Assembly: GCF_014202995.1 (NCBI RefSeq)
Contig: NZ_JACHIA010000022.1
Span: forward strand, 1 to 64,000
Direction: 5' to 3'
Length of the DNA: 64,000 bases
DNA from: Longimicrobium terrae
Lineage (GTDB): Bacteria > Gemmatimonadota > Gemmatimonadetes > Longimicrobiales > Longimicrobiaceae
Position 1 is the stretch's first letter. Each line of letters begins with the position of its first letter. This document shows, one piece after another, positions 32,783-45,808 of this stretch. A model generated the notes under the pieces. The model was not told the DNA's origin and did no database searches. It worked only from the letters and a program-made list of their open reading frames with translations. The position numbers and the translations under genes are program-made.

Positions 32783-33160
32783 GCGGCGGGTTCTCCGGCC
32801 GGCGGCAGGGCCGGCGCGTGCAGGGCAGGTTCAAAAAGGCACCGGGCGGGCCGGGTGCCTCGACACTCAGGTGGTGACGCGGATTTCTGGCACGATAGAG
32901 ACGGCGCAAACATCCAGCAAGGCGGACCGCCGGAGACGGGTGGCACGCAGGCGGGACGCATGCAGACGTGCCGGCTGGAATCCCCGCGCGGGCGTGTGCC
33001 GCCGGTCCAGAATGGCTGCGCTCTGCCGGCAGGGCGCAGCCCGGTTGGCGCGTGCCGGTCTGCACCGGAACGCCGATCATCGTCCGCCGGCACGCAGACC
33101 GGCGAGCCGCGGACGCGCAGGCGGCGGCTCCGTTCGTCGGAGTCCGAAGCGGAGCGCCTC
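32783..33160. other. Intergenic region upstream of the helicase gene
   Basis: 378 bases without a gene. It contains several partial repeats of TGCCGG/GCACGCAGGC-type G+C-rich segments (for example GCACGCAGGCGGGACGCATG and its imperfect inverse near 33090) and should contain the helicase promoter. Confidence 0.35.
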
Positions 33161-33943
33161 CTACTCCGCCACGACCTGGATGTTGTAGCGGATGTCGGTG
33201 GATTCGGCGCCGTGAATCCAGCTCTGCACGAAGCCGGGAATTCCGTGCAGCGGATACAGCGCGCGCCCGGCCTCCGCCACCATCCCGTCGCGCGCGTCGA
33301 TGACGGCGTTCCACCCCTCGCGCGGCGTGTTCGACAACTCCGTGGCGAGCGCCCAGGCCACGTCGCGCGCCACGTCGATGCCGAAGTCGAACACGCGGTC
33401 CTCCAGCCCCGGCGCGATCTCCTCGATGCGCTCCAGCCGCGGCGAAATCTCCCCCAGCTCGTCCTCCACCACCTTTACCAGCCGCGACAGGACCGCGTTG
33501 ATGGTCTTGAAGTCCGGCCACAGCGCCTGCAGTTCATCCGGCGTGGGCGCCACCGTGGCCGCGGCGATCCCCAGGTCCAGATTGATGTGTGCGTTCATCC
33601 CCACCAGCAGGTGCTGAACGACGAGCGGGCCCGGATTGTCCAGCAGCGCAAAGGCCGCGCGCCAGGCCAGCGACGGCTGTCCGCCCGCCGAATGCTCGTC
33701 CCACGCGGCCAGAAAGCGGTTGGCGAACACCACGTCCAGCCGCTCCATACGCGCGTTGTCCTGGAACACGTTCCCCGCCACCAGTGCGCGCCGCACGTTG
33801 GTCGTCACCCGCTCGTACAGCGCGGCGAAGTAGCCGATGCGCGTTCCCCCGCGCAGCGCGTCGTCCAGAATGCCGTTCAGGCGCACCAGCACCTGGTCGA
33901 TGGTCTCCGGGAGCGCGGCGGTGGCGGAATCGGTCGTGTTCAT
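33161..33943 (-). CDS. DUF5995-family protein
   Basis: 260 residues, all helical, no signal peptide. The pattern GIGYFAALYERVT-like start (RIGYFAALYERVTTNV), the RMERLDVVFANRFLAAWD block, VVQHLLVGMNAHINLDLGIA and WALATELSNTP match the DUF5995 family (His/Asn-rich helical bundle of unknown function, widely distributed in Actinobacteria and Bacteroidota). The conserved His in MNAHINLDLG may bind metal. Monocistronic, divergent from the histidine kinase at 34267. Confidence 0.8.
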   Translation of the reverse strand: MNTTDSATAALPETIDQVLVRLNGILDDALRGGTRIGYFAALYERVTTNVRRALVAGNVFQDNARMERLDVVFANRFLAAWDEHSAGGQPSLAWRAAFALLDNPGPLVVQHLLVGMNAHINLDLGIAAATVAPTPDELQALWPDFKTINAVLSRLVKVVEDELGEISPRLERIEEIAPGLEDRVFDFGIDVARDVAWALATELSNTPREGWNAVIDARDGMVAEAGRALYPLHGIPGFVQSWIHGAESTDIRYNIQVVAE

Positions 33944-34266
33944 GGGGAACGGGAGATCAGGGGAAGAAGCGGAGTTCGCGCCGTAATTGGCGGCTTCGGC
34001 GCATCCTCCGCAACCGGCCGGCGGCCCGCGCGCTCCCGCGGATGGGCCGCGGCGCGGATCGGTGTGGCGGATCGTGCCGATCCATCGAAAACGGCCGCGT
34101 ACGATGGATGTCGGCGGATCGCGGGACCGCGACGCGTGGCGGGGGCGCGGTGCCGCTCATCCTCCCCTCCCTCCGTCGTTTGCGGTGGATGGACGATCGG
34201 GCGATGACGGCGCGGAGCACGGGTGCGGACGGGGTGGATGGTGCGCATCGTGCGTGGCCCGCGCGC
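33944..34266. other. Intergenic region between divergent genes
   Basis: About 320 bases separating the DUF5995 gene from the sensor kinase. An alternative kinase start (ATG 34204) lies inside it. No other feature seen. Confidence 0.35.
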
Positions 34267-36174
34267 ATGGACGAACCTTCACCCGCCCCGCCAAACGGCC
34301 GTTTCCGGCCCACGCTCCGGCACCCGTGGTCGCGGCGGCTCGCCCTGTTCGGCCCCACCCTCATCGTTCTGCTGCTGGGCGCGATGATGCTGGGCGGCGT
34401 GCGGCGCGCGACCGCCAACGCCCGCGCGGTGGAGCGCAGCTACCAGGTCACCGTGGCGCTGGAACGCGCGCTCAGCTCGCTCAAGGACGCCGAAACCTCG
34501 CAGCGCGGCTACGTGCTCACCGGGGACGAGGCGTACCTTGCGCCCGCGCGCAACGCCCGGCCACGCATTGCCCGCGAACTCGCCGAGGCGCGCATGCGCA
34601 TCGCCAGCGCCGCCCAGCGCGGCCGGGTAGACGCGCTGGAGCCGCTGATTGACCAGCGGCTGGACCTTGTGGAGCAGATCGTGGAGTTGCGGCGCACGCG
34701 CGGCCGCGACGCCGCCGAAGCCGTCATCCGCGCGGGCGGCGGCAAGGCGCTCATGGACACGGTGCGCGTGCGCGTGGCGGAAATCGAGCGGGAGCAGGAC
34801 GCGCTGCTCACCGTCCGCAGCCAGCGGGAGCGGCGCGGCGCCGACTCGCTTTCGCTGCTGCTGGCGGGCGCGGTCATCGCCTCGGCCGTGCTGGCGCTCA
34901 TGGGCAACCTGCTGTTCGCGGGGCAGGCGCGCAGCGAGGCCGCCCTGGCCGCCGGCCTGCGCGACCGCGCGGACGACGAGGCGGCGCTGCACACCCTGGC
35001 CCGCGCGCTGGCGCAGGCGCTGAGCGTGCGCGAGGTGCTGGAGTGCGTGGCCGGAAGCGCCGTGCGCTCCACCCGGGCGTTCGGCGCGTACATCGAGCGG
35101 GCCGAGGCGCACGAGGTGCGGGTGGTGGCCGGGGCGGGGGAGGGAATTCCGGAGCTGGGGACGACGGCGCCGTACCCCGGATCGCTCACGGACGAGATCA
35201 TCGATTCCGGCAAGCCCGCGCTGGCGCTGCAGGCGTCGGACATCGGCGAAAGCATGGCGCCCTACCTTCGCCGCAGCTGCGAGCGGTGCGGCGGGCTCAT
35301 GGTGCCGCTGCAGACGGGAAAGGAACTGCTGGGCGCGCTGGTTCTGCTGCGCACGGACGAACAGGGCGCATTTGGCGACCGCGAGGTGCGGCACGCCCGC
35401 GCGCTGGGCGACCTGGCCGTGGCGGCGCTGCGGCGGGTGCTGGTGCTGGAGGCGGAGCAGGCGGCCCGCGCGCAGGCCGAGGCCGCCGTGCAGACGCGCG
35501 ACCAGGTGCTGCGCGTGGTGTCGCACGACCTCAAGAACCCGGTGCACACCATCCGCATGGCCGCGCAGTTCCTGCAGGAAACGCCGGATCTGCCGGAGCC
35601 GCAGCGCCAGCGGCAGCTGGACGTGGTGGTGCGCGCCACGGGCCGCATGAACCGGCTGATCATGGACCTGCTGGACGCCGCGCGCCTGCAGGCCGGGCAC
35701 GCGCTGGCGGTGGACCCCGCCCCGGTGCGCCCGGCGGATCTGCTGGCCGACGTGATGGATGCGTTCCGCACGCAGGTGGCCGACCGGGGCCAGCAGCTGG
35801 CGTGCGGCGCGCCGGAGCCGCTGCCGCAGGTGATGGCCGACCGCGACCGCGTGTTTCAGGTGCTGTCCAACCTGGTGGGGAACGCCGTCAAGTTCACGCC
35901 GCAGGGCGGGCAGATTGGCGTCAGCGCCGCGCCGGGGGCGGACGGCGCGGTGTGCTTCACGGTGCGCGACACCGGATCGGGCATTCCGGCGGAGAACCTG
36001 CCGCACCTGTTCGATCCGTTCTGGCAGGCCAGCAGCACCGCGGGGCTGGGGACGGGGCTGGGGCTGGCCATTGCGCGGGGGCTGGTGGAGGCGCACGGGG
36101 GATCGATCGACGTGGCCAGCCGCGTGGGGGAGGGCACCGTCTTTTCCTTTACGCTCCCCGCCGCCGCGGAGTGA
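34267..36174 (+). CDS. CHASE3-GAF sensor histidine kinase
   Basis: 635 residues from ATG 34267; ATG 34204 is possible and would add 21 residues. Helix 1 (LALFGPTLIVLLLGAMML), a periplasmic CHASE3-like helical domain with SLKDAETSQRGYVLTGDEAYL, helix 2 (LSLLLAGAVIASAVLALMG), then a GAF domain (about 235-385), HisKA with VVSHDLKNPVHT (phosphoacceptor His420) and HATPase_c with NLVGNAVKFTP, DTGSGIP and GTGLGLAIARG (N, G1 and G2 boxes). No response regulator is adjacent, so the phosphoryl partner is unknown. A CERC-like pair (SCERCGG) sits in the GAF domain. Stand-alone gene. Confidence 0.9.
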   Translation: MDEPSPAPPNGRFRPTLRHPWSRRLALFGPTLIVLLLGAMMLGGVRRATANARAVERSYQVTVALERALSSLKDAETSQRGYVLTGDEAYLAPARNARPRIARELAEARMRIASAAQRGRVDALEPLIDQRLDLVEQIVELRRTRGRDAAEAVIRAGGGKALMDTVRVRVAEIEREQDALLTVRSQRERRGADSLSLLLAGAVIASAVLALMGNLLFAGQARSEAALAAGLRDRADDEAALHTLARALAQALSVREVLECVAGSAVRSTRAFGAYIERAEAHEVRVVAGAGEGIPELGTTAPYPGSLTDEIIDSGKPALALQASDIGESMAPYLRRSCERCGGLMVPLQTGKELLGALVLLRTDEQGAFGDREVRHARALGDLAVAALRRVLVLEAEQAARAQAEAAVQTRDQVLRVVSHDLKNPVHTIRMAAQFLQETPDLPEPQRQRQLDVVVRATGRMNRLIMDLLDAARLQAGHALAVDPAPVRPADLLADVMDAFRTQVADRGQQLACGAPEPLPQVMADRDRVFQVLSNLVGNAVKFTPQGGQIGVSAAPGADGAVCFTVRDTGSGIPAENLPHLFDPFWQASSTAGLGTGLGLAIARGLVEAHGGSIDVASRVGEGTVFSFTLPAAAE

Positions 36175-36585
36175 TGGTCATCGTCCCAGCCTGACCGCTG
36201 ATTCTGGCTGTTGCAGGTGAGCCACACACCTGTTCGCGAGGTTTTCCGCCGTCCTGACGGCAACTTCAGTTGCTCCGCCGACGCCTTTCGATAGCAGAAT
36301 CATCGACTCAGCTCTGCTGTGCACGCTTCTGCTCATCGCCGGCCTGTGAGGCCCCTCCCCCGACCCCTCCCCGTGCAAACAGACGCACGGAGAGGGGAGA
36401 ACTCACGCCAGGACCAAGGTCCTTGTGCAGGTGAAGCCTCACAGCAGTGCCGTGGGGCTTTCCGCCGTTGTTGCGGCAACGCGGCAACTTCATATCAGTT
36501 GCTCACGCCGCCGCATCCTCGCCTTCCGCCGCGCCGGTGCTGATTTTGCGCCCCGGGTGCAATCCACATCCGGGAGGGGCGACGA
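36175..36585. repeat. Intergenic region with an imperfectly duplicated ~80-base element
   Basis: No gene. Two copies of the same element occur, about 36212-36285 and 36422-36515: each has GCAGGTGA(A)GCC, then TTTCCGCCGT, then CGGCAACTTCA and AGTTGCTC. Between them is a hairpin-like CTCCCCGTGC...GCACGGAGAGGGGAG segment preceded by CCCCTCCCCCGACCCCTCCC. The downstream edge should carry the promoter and GGGAGG ribosome-binding site of the synthetase. Confidence 0.55.
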
Positions 36586-38268
36586 ATGATTCCGCAGAAC
36601 GAGTTCGCCGAGGCGCGGCGATTCCTGCTGGACCGGCGCGGGGACTACGACGCGGCGTACGAGGGCTTCCAGTGGCCGACGCTGGAACACTTCAACTGGG
36701 CGCTGGACTGGTTTGACGCGTACGCGGCGGAAAACGACGCGCCCGCGCTGCACCTGGTGGATGACGCGGGGGTGGAAACCGTCTGCTCGTTCCGCGAGAT
36801 GTCGGAGCGCAGCAACCGCGTGGCCAACTTCCTCCGCGCCCAGGGCGCCCGCCGCGGCGACCGGCTGCTGCTCATGCTGCCCAACGTGGCGCCGCTGTGG
36901 GAGGTGATGCTGGCGGCCATCAAGCTGGGCGTCGTCATCGTCCCCACCACTACGCAGCTTACGGTGGACGACCTGCGCGACCGGGTGCGTCGCGGCGCCA
37001 TCCGCCACGTGATCGCCGATGCGGAGGGCGCGCCGCGGCTGGACGAGGTGCCCGGCGCCTTTACCCGCGTGATCGTGGGCGAGGAGCGCGCGGGGTGGAC
37101 CGCGTACCACGGCGCCGCCGCGCACGCCCCCGTCTTTACCCCCGACGGCGAAACGCGCGGCGGCGATCCCATGCTGCTGTACTTCACCTCCGGCACCACA
37201 TCCGTCCCCAAGCTGGTGCTGCACACGCACCGCAGCTATCCGGCGGGCCATCTCTCGACGATGTACTGGATCGGGATCCGCGAGGGCGACGTGCACTGGA
37301 ACGTGTCGTCGCCGGGGTGGGCCAAGCACGCGTGGAGCAACGTCTTTGCCCCGTGGAACGCCGGCGCATGCGTGTTCGTGTTCAGCTACGCGCGGTTCGA
37401 TGCGCGGCGCGTGCTGGACATGCTGGTCCGCCATGCCGTCACCACGCTGTGCGCGCCGCCCACCGTGTGGCGCTTTCTGATCAACGAAGACCTGTCTGCC
37501 TGGCCCGTGCGGCTGCGCGAGGTGGCCAGCGCGGGCGAGCCGCTGAACCCCGAGGTGATCGAGCGGGTGCGCGCCGGGTGGGGATTGACCATCCGTGACG
37601 GATACGGGCAGACGGAAACCACGGCGCAGATCGGCAATCCGCCGGGGCAGCCGCTGCGGCCGGGGTCCATGGGGCGCCCGCTGCCGGGGTACCGCGTGGC
37701 CCTTCTGGACGCGGACGGCAACGAGGGTGACGAGGGAGAGATCGCGCTGCGGCTGGATCCGCCGCCCGCCGCGCTGATGTCCGGCTACCTGGACGACCCC
37801 GCGCGGACGGATGAGGCCATGCGTGGCGGCTACTATCGCACCGGCGACGTGGCGACCCGCGGCGAGGGCGGCTACATCACCTACGTGGGGCGCACAGACG
37901 ACGTGTTCAAGAGCTCGGACTACCGCATTTCGCCGTTCGAGCTGGAGAGCGTGATGATCGAGCACCCGGCCGTCGCCGAGGCGGCCGTGGTGCCGAGCCC
38001 TGATCCGCTGCGGCTTTCCGTCCCCAAGGCGTACCTGGTGCTGCGCCCGGGATTCGAACCGTCGCGCGAACTGGCGGCCGAACTGTTCCGCTTTGTGCGC
38101 GAGCGGATGGCGGCGTACAAGCGCGTGCGGCGCATCGAGTTCAGCGATCTTCCCAAGACCATCAGCGGCAAGATCCGCCGGGTGGAACTGCGCGATGCCG
38201 AACAGGCCGGCGCGCATTCCGATGGCGAGTACCGGATCGAAGACTTCCCGGAACTCAAGGATTCCTGA
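36586..38268 (+). CDS. Acyl-CoA synthetase / AMP-dependent ligase (medium-chain type)
   Basis: 560 residues. Adenylate-forming enzyme that activates a carboxylic acid with ATP and transfers it to CoA. P-loop-like YFTSGTTSVPKLVLHTH (about 201-218), acyl-pocket and A5 region GYGQTETT (about 342-349), A7 YRTGDVA (about 423), A8 YVGRTDDVFKSSDYRISPFE and catalytic Lys in PKTISGKIRRVEL (about 530-540) are all present. The AWSNVFAPWNAGACVF segment and the missing acetyl-CoA-synthetase N-terminus place it in the medium-chain acyl-CoA synthetase group. GGGAGG lies upstream of the ATG. Stand-alone gene; substrate cannot be read from sequence. Confidence 0.9.
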   Translation: MIPQNEFAEARRFLLDRRGDYDAAYEGFQWPTLEHFNWALDWFDAYAAENDAPALHLVDDAGVETVCSFREMSERSNRVANFLRAQGARRGDRLLLMLPNVAPLWEVMLAAIKLGVVIVPTTTQLTVDDLRDRVRRGAIRHVIADAEGAPRLDEVPGAFTRVIVGEERAGWTAYHGAAAHAPVFTPDGETRGGDPMLLYFTSGTTSVPKLVLHTHRSYPAGHLSTMYWIGIREGDVHWNVSSPGWAKHAWSNVFAPWNAGACVFVFSYARFDARRVLDMLVRHAVTTLCAPPTVWRFLINEDLSAWPVRLREVASAGEPLNPEVIERVRAGWGLTIRDGYGQTETTAQIGNPPGQPLRPGSMGRPLPGYRVALLDADGNEGDEGEIALRLDPPPAALMSGYLDDPARTDEAMRGGYYRTGDVATRGEGGYITYVGRTDDVFKSSDYRISPFELESVMIEHPAVAEAAVVPSPDPLRLSVPKAYLVLRPGFEPSRELAAELFRFVRERMAAYKRVRRIEFSDLPKTISGKIRRVELRDAEQAGAHSDGEYRIEDFPELKDS

Positions 38269-38295
38269 ACGTCCCAGCGCACCTCCAACGGAACA

Positions 38296-38388
38296 GCCTC
38301 GCACAGAGACACAGAGCCGCAGAGAAAAACAGGAAAAGCTTTTGTTGTTCCTTCTCTGTGTCTCTGCGGCTCTGTGTGAGGCTTTTTT
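38296..38388. repeat. Long imperfect inverted repeat with T-run (CACAGAG family, copy 1); likely terminator
   Basis: Arms GCCTCGCACAGAG... and ...CTCTGTGTGAGGC flank a spacer containing AAAAGCTTTT and are followed by T6 (38383-38388). It lies between convergent genes and can terminate the synthetase transcript. Its arms match those of the repeat at 49407-49530. Confidence 0.65.
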
Positions 38389-38391
38389 GCT

Positions 38392-39717
38392 CTAGTCGGC
38401 GGCGGGAAGCGTGAGGGTAAAGGTAGAGCCGACGCCTTCTTCGCTGCGCACGCGAAGGTCGCCGCCCATTCCGCGCGCCAGGTCGCGGCTGATCGACAGC
38501 CCCAGTCCCGTGCCCTCCGACCGGCGCGTGCGGCTCATGTCCACCTGCACGAACGGCTCGAACATCGCCGCCTGCTTCCCGTGCGCGATGCCGATTCCCG
38601 TGTCCGTCACCCGCACGAACACCACGCCGGGCTGCTCCGCGCGCCGCGACGACGTCACCGCAATGCGTCCGCCCGGTGGCGTGAACTTGATGGAGTTGCT
38701 GAGCAGGTTGATGATGATCTGCTGCACCTTGTCGCGGTCCGCGCGCACCGCCACCGCATCCACGTCCACGGAAAAGGCCAGCTGCTTGGCCGCCATCTGC
38801 GGCTCCACCATGGGCGCCACGGAGGCCAGCAGGTCGGGGATGGGCACGTTCTCCACCATGTACTCCACCCGGCCGGACTCGATGCGGGCCAGGTTCAGCA
38901 CGTCGTTGATCAGCCGCAGCAGGTGCTGCTGGCTGCGCCCGATGCGGTCCAGCGCCAGCAGCTGCGGCTCCGTCACCGGGCCGTGAATCCCCATCTCCAG
39001 CAGCTGCACGTATCCGGCGATCGCGTTCAGCGGAGTGCGCAGTTCGTGGCTCATCACCGCCAGAAAGCTGCTCTTGGCCTGGTTGGCCTCTTCCGCCGCG
39101 GCGCGCTGCCGCACCAGTTCCTCCGAGCGCTCCAGCAGTTCGTTGTTGATGGCCTGCATCTCCTCGGCCTGCGTCTCCATCTCAAACGCCTGCTCCTGCA
39201 GCTGCTGGTGCTGAAGCTCCAGCTCCATCGCCTGCTGCTCCAGCAGCTCGTTGGCGTGGCGCAGCTCCTCTGACCGGGCCTCGGCGGCGGCCTGGGCCTG
39301 TTCCGCCGTGCGGCGCGCGCGCAGAAGCTCGTCCTCGAACTTGCGGCGCTCGCGCACCTGCATGAATACGCAGTCGCTGGCCCACGCGCCGTCCCGCTCG
39401 CGCCGCGCGGCGTTGGCCAGCACCCCCACGTCCTGGCCGTCCTGGTGGCGCAAAAGGAGAAAGATCTCCTCCGCGCCGCCGTGCAGGCGCAGCAGGGGAA
39501 AGAAGTGCGTCTGATAGAAGATGCGCGTTCCCATCCCCATCACACTCTCGATGCGCCGCCCGTCCAGCTCGCCGGGCGCGTAGCCCAGCATGCGCGCAAA
39601 GGTGGCGTTTGCCGCCACGATGGTGCCGTCGTCCATGAACGAGGCAAAGCCGGCGGGCGCGTGGTCCAGCAGTTCATCCAGGCGGCGCTCTTCCGGCGCG
39701 CCGGCCGTTTCCGTCAT
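38392..39717 (-). CDS. PAS-domain histidine kinase
   Basis: 441 residues from ATG 39717. PAS domain (about 10-135: LDHAPAGFASFMDDGTIVAANATFARMLGY, with ERDGAWASDCVFMQVRERRKFED as its end), a Gln/Glu-rich coiled coil (about 140-205), HisKA with VMSHELRTPLNA (His224) and HATPase_c with NLLSNSIKFTP, DTGIGIA and GTGLGLSISRD. No transmembrane helix. The start lies two bases after the stop of the RsbQ-like hydrolase gene upstream, so the two are one transcription and translation unit. This resembles the RsbQ-RsbP energy-stress pair, with a kinase in place of the RsbP phosphatase. Confidence 0.9.
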   Translation of the reverse strand: MTETAGAPEERRLDELLDHAPAGFASFMDDGTIVAANATFARMLGYAPGELDGRRIESVMGMGTRIFYQTHFFPLLRLHGGAEEIFLLLRHQDGQDVGVLANAARRERDGAWASDCVFMQVRERRKFEDELLRARRTAEQAQAAAEARSEELRHANELLEQQAMELELQHQQLQEQAFEMETQAEEMQAINNELLERSEELVRQRAAAEEANQAKSSFLAVMSHELRTPLNAIAGYVQLLEMGIHGPVTEPQLLALDRIGRSQQHLLRLINDVLNLARIESGRVEYMVENVPIPDLLASVAPMVEPQMAAKQLAFSVDVDAVAVRADRDKVQQIIINLLSNSIKFTPPGGRIAVTSSRRAEQPGVVFVRVTDTGIGIAHGKQAAMFEPFVQVDMSRTRRSEGTGLGLSISRDLARGMGGDLRVRSEEGVGSTFTLTLPAAD

Positions 39718-39719
39718 GG

Positions 39720-40532
39720 TCACGCCACGGCGGCGGGCTGCAGGTAGTCGCGGATCAGCCGGATCGTCTCGTCGGGATGGCTCATGTGCGGGCAGTGGCC
39801 CGTCGCCTCCATGACGCGAAGGGTGCTGTCCGGCATCTCGCGGTGCAGGTAGTCGCCCACCTCCAGCGGCGCCACCATGTCGTCGGAGCACTGCAGAATC
39901 AGCGACGGCACGCGGACCTGCGCCAGATCCGCGCGGTTGTCGGAAAGAAAGGTGGCCTCGGCAAAGCGGCGCGCCACCACGGGATCGGTGGAGCAGAAGC
40001 TGGTGGCGAGTTCGTCGCCCAGTTCGGGCCTGTCGGTGTTCTTCATGATGGCGGGCCCCAGGAAGTTGGCCCAGCCGATGTAGTTGTGGTCCATCATCTC
40101 CAGCAGCCCTTCGATGTCCTGCCGCTCAAAGCCGCCCACGTACGGCGGATCGTTGATGTAGCGCGGCGACGGACCGATGAGCACCAGCCGGGCAAAGCGT
40201 TCCGGCTCGCGGTTGGCGGCCAGAACGGACACCATGCTGCTTACGGAATGCGCCACCAGAACGACGTCGCGCAGATCCAGCGCGTGCACCACGTCCAGCA
40301 GGTCCTGCGCGTAGCCGTCCAGCGTGGAGTAGCGCGGGGCGTCGTACGCGCGCAGGTCGCTGTTGCCGGAGCCCACGTAGTCGAACAGCACGATCCGGTA
40401 CTCGTCTTCAAACGCGGGCGCCACCAGCCGCCACATGTTCTGGTCGCACCCGAACCCGTGCGCGAACAGCATGGGCTGCGTGCCGCGTCCGGAGACGCGG
40501 ACGTTGTTGCGCGTGAGAATGTCCGGGTTCAT
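39720..40532 (-). CDS. RsbQ-like alpha/beta hydrolase
   Basis: 270 residues from ATG 40532. The fold signature [17 protein letters not shown], nucleophile elbow VAHSVSSM (Ser96), acid at CSDD (Asp217/218) and His246 in GHCPHMSHP, almost the same positions as the catalytic Ser96, Asp219 and His247 of Bacillus Rsb[14 protein letters not shown] and [15 protein letters not shown] are also typical of RsbQ/KAI2-type hydrolases. In Bacillus, RsbQ supplies a small hydrophobic ligand sensed by the PAS domain of RsbP. Here the next gene encodes a PAS kinase, so the hydrolase probably makes or modifies its ligand. Confidence 0.88.
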   Translation of the reverse strand: MNPDILTRNNVRVSGRGTQPMLFAHGFGCDQNMWRLVAPAFEDEYRIVLFDYVGSGNSDLRAYDAPRYSTLDGYAQDLLDVVHALDLRDVVLVAHSVSSMVSVLAANREPERFARLVLIGPSPRYINDPPYVGGFERQDIEGLLEMMDHNYIGWANFLGPAIMKNTDRPELGDELATSFCSTDPVVARRFAEATFLSDNRADLAQVRVPSLILQCSDDMVAPLEVGDYLHREMPDSTLRVMEATGHCPHMSHPDETIRLIRDYLQPAAVA

Positions 40533-40959
40533 GTGCCGTTCGGTGCGAGGTAGGCAGTGCGAGGCCGCCCCGGACTGCAAGCATCATGCGATGCAGTTTC
40601 GGGGCGGAAAAGGAGAACTGACACAATCGTCCGGAGCCGCGGGCCGGCGCGCGGTGGAGGGCAGTTCCCGGAGCGATACGTTCCGGATCTCAAATCTCCC
40701 GAAGCGTCCGGGCTCCCTCAACAGCCCGTACGCGGAGGACGCGGGGGAGGGCGGGGGGACGCGGGGGAACTGCATGGGGCAGGGGGAAGAAACCGAGGGA
40801 AAACCGCTCGGGGGAACAGCGTGAAGAAAAGGCGGGGGATGGAGGCGATCCGCTGCCCCCATCCCCCGATCAGTTCCCCCGCGTTCCTCTCCGTCCGAAC
40901 CCCCGCGTCCCCCGCGTGAAACCTCATGGCCATGGCCGCGAACGAGCCGGGGATGCGGA
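40533..40959. other. Intergenic region between two kinase operons
   Basis: About 430 bases without a gene. The segment 40873-40921 (CCCCGCGTTCC...CCCGCGTGAAACC) is a member of the CACGCGGAGG dispersed-repeat family, followed at once by the end of the minus-strand giant kinase gene. Confidence 0.4.
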
Positions 40960-44604
<3,645 letters not shown>

Positions 44605-45124
44605 CGTGCGAGGCGCTCTCTGCTTGAAACCAGTCGTGCGGCCGGGGCCGCGGGCGGCCGCGGGTGCCTCTGGGCGCGGCCGTACGATGGATGAACTTCG
44701 CCGTTCTCGAACCTCCGCCGGTCCGGCCGGCTGCCGCAACGTGCGCGGGCAGCGCGGGTTGGATGGATGCGGCGGGACAGAATCCAAGGTATGCGCAAAC
44801 TGTTCCACCCGCGAGATGCGGTGCGCGCCAGGTTCACTGCGGGTGGCGGAGGGGCCGGAAAGGGCGGGGGAGCGGGGCTCGCGGGCGGCCCCCGGCCCGT
44901 GATCTTCCCATCCCGCCGGGCGCAATGAACCCGGTCCAATCCGCCATGTCCAGCGTGGACGGGTTCCCATTGCTGGCTCCCCGGTATTCGCTGCCGACCC
45001 AGAATCTCGCGGGTCACAACGAACAAAGCGCCGTCGCGGCTCGCGACGGCGGTTCACGATCCCAACGCGCACGACCGGGAAGCGGTTCCCCACACACGCG
45101 AGCGGTGGGTGGATCTCACGGCAT
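44605..45124. other. Intergenic region upstream of the giant kinase
   Basis: About 520 bases without a convincing gene on either strand; holds the promoter region of the kinase. Confidence 0.4.
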
Positions 45125-45393
45125 GTGCCAAAACTTGCGCTCTATCAGGGGCGCGCCTACGTTTTCCAGGGCGCGCTCATGCTCGGTCTGCAGCCTGTCG
45201 CCACCGACCTCGCCCACAAGGCGGGTAGAATCGCGGAGGCACACAGTTGCCGTTCATCCTGATCGAAGCTCACGAGCTGCTTTCGAGGGCTGTGGCGGGG
45301 ACTCCGGCAGTACCGCGAAGTCCCGCACGCGACAGGGAGCGTGCCCTGGCGCACAGGCTCCGTGGGATTTTGAAGAACGCCGCCCGGCGATAA
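45125..45393 (+). pseudogene. Possible frameshifted small gene remnant
   Basis: Two overlapping plus-strand frames look protein-like and could join by one frameshift: VPKLALYQGRAYVFQGALML...LAHKAGRIAEAHS (45125-45261) and LPFILIEAHELLSRAVAG...LAHRLRGILKNAARR, ending in TAA at about 45393. No family is recognised and no ribosome-binding site stands out. It might equally be chance. Confidence 0.25.
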
Positions 45394-45404
45394 CTCGGGC
45401 GGCG
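45378..45404 (-). terminator. Terminator of the small lipoprotein gene
   Basis: CGCCGCCCG...CGGGCGGCG, perfect 9-bp stem, 8 bases beyond the stop of the minus-strand gene at 45412; A/T-rich flanks on both sides. Confidence 0.6.
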
Positions 45405-45411
45405 ATTTTGT

Positions 45412-45639
45412 TCAGTGCCCTGAACCGAGCAGGCCCCCATTCCGCGAGTCGTCCCCAGGGAGTGTGTCCGAGGGAGTCGGCGCTGTGTCCATCGTTGCGC
45501 TCGTCCCGGCTGAGTCGGGCAGCAACCTGATTGCCGCAGGCCGCCGTCCCGTTGCGTCACTTTCTGGAGCGGTTGCAGACTGAGCACACGCGCCGAGCGC
45601 CAGAACGACTGCGGCGGCTGCCGCTGTCCAACGCGCCAT
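45412..45639 (-). CDS. Small putative lipoprotein
   Basis: 75 residues from ATG 45639, preceded by AGGAGAT. N-terminal hydrophobic stretch AAAAAVVLALGAC gives a lipobox with Cys18; the mature part is Ser/Thr/Asp/Pro-rich and probably disordered (SGTSATMDTAPTPSDTLPGD). No family recognised. It is divergent from the orphan toxin-tip gene at 45809. Confidence 0.6.
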   Translation of the reverse strand: MARWTAAAAAVVLALGACAQSATAPESDATGRRPAAIRLLPDSAGTSATMDTAPTPSDTLPGDDSRNGGLLGSGH

Positions 45640-45808
45640 CGTTGTATCTCCTGTCCTTTCCCGTGATTTGATGCTGACCGGGCGCAAAGTACACGAAGCG
45701 CGCCTATTGCGCCACGTAGATAAGCCATGCGCCAGGTGATCCTTTGTGCGACGAGCATTGCTACTCCAATCGCTCCTATCGGTCTGAATTACGGATGGCG
45801 GTGTTCTG

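Noticed and set aside
30470-34207. A 1245-codon open frame on the plus strand
   Set aside because: It is antisense to the helicase gene; Arg/Gly/Pro/His-rich composition with no domain, typical of GC-rich antisense frames.
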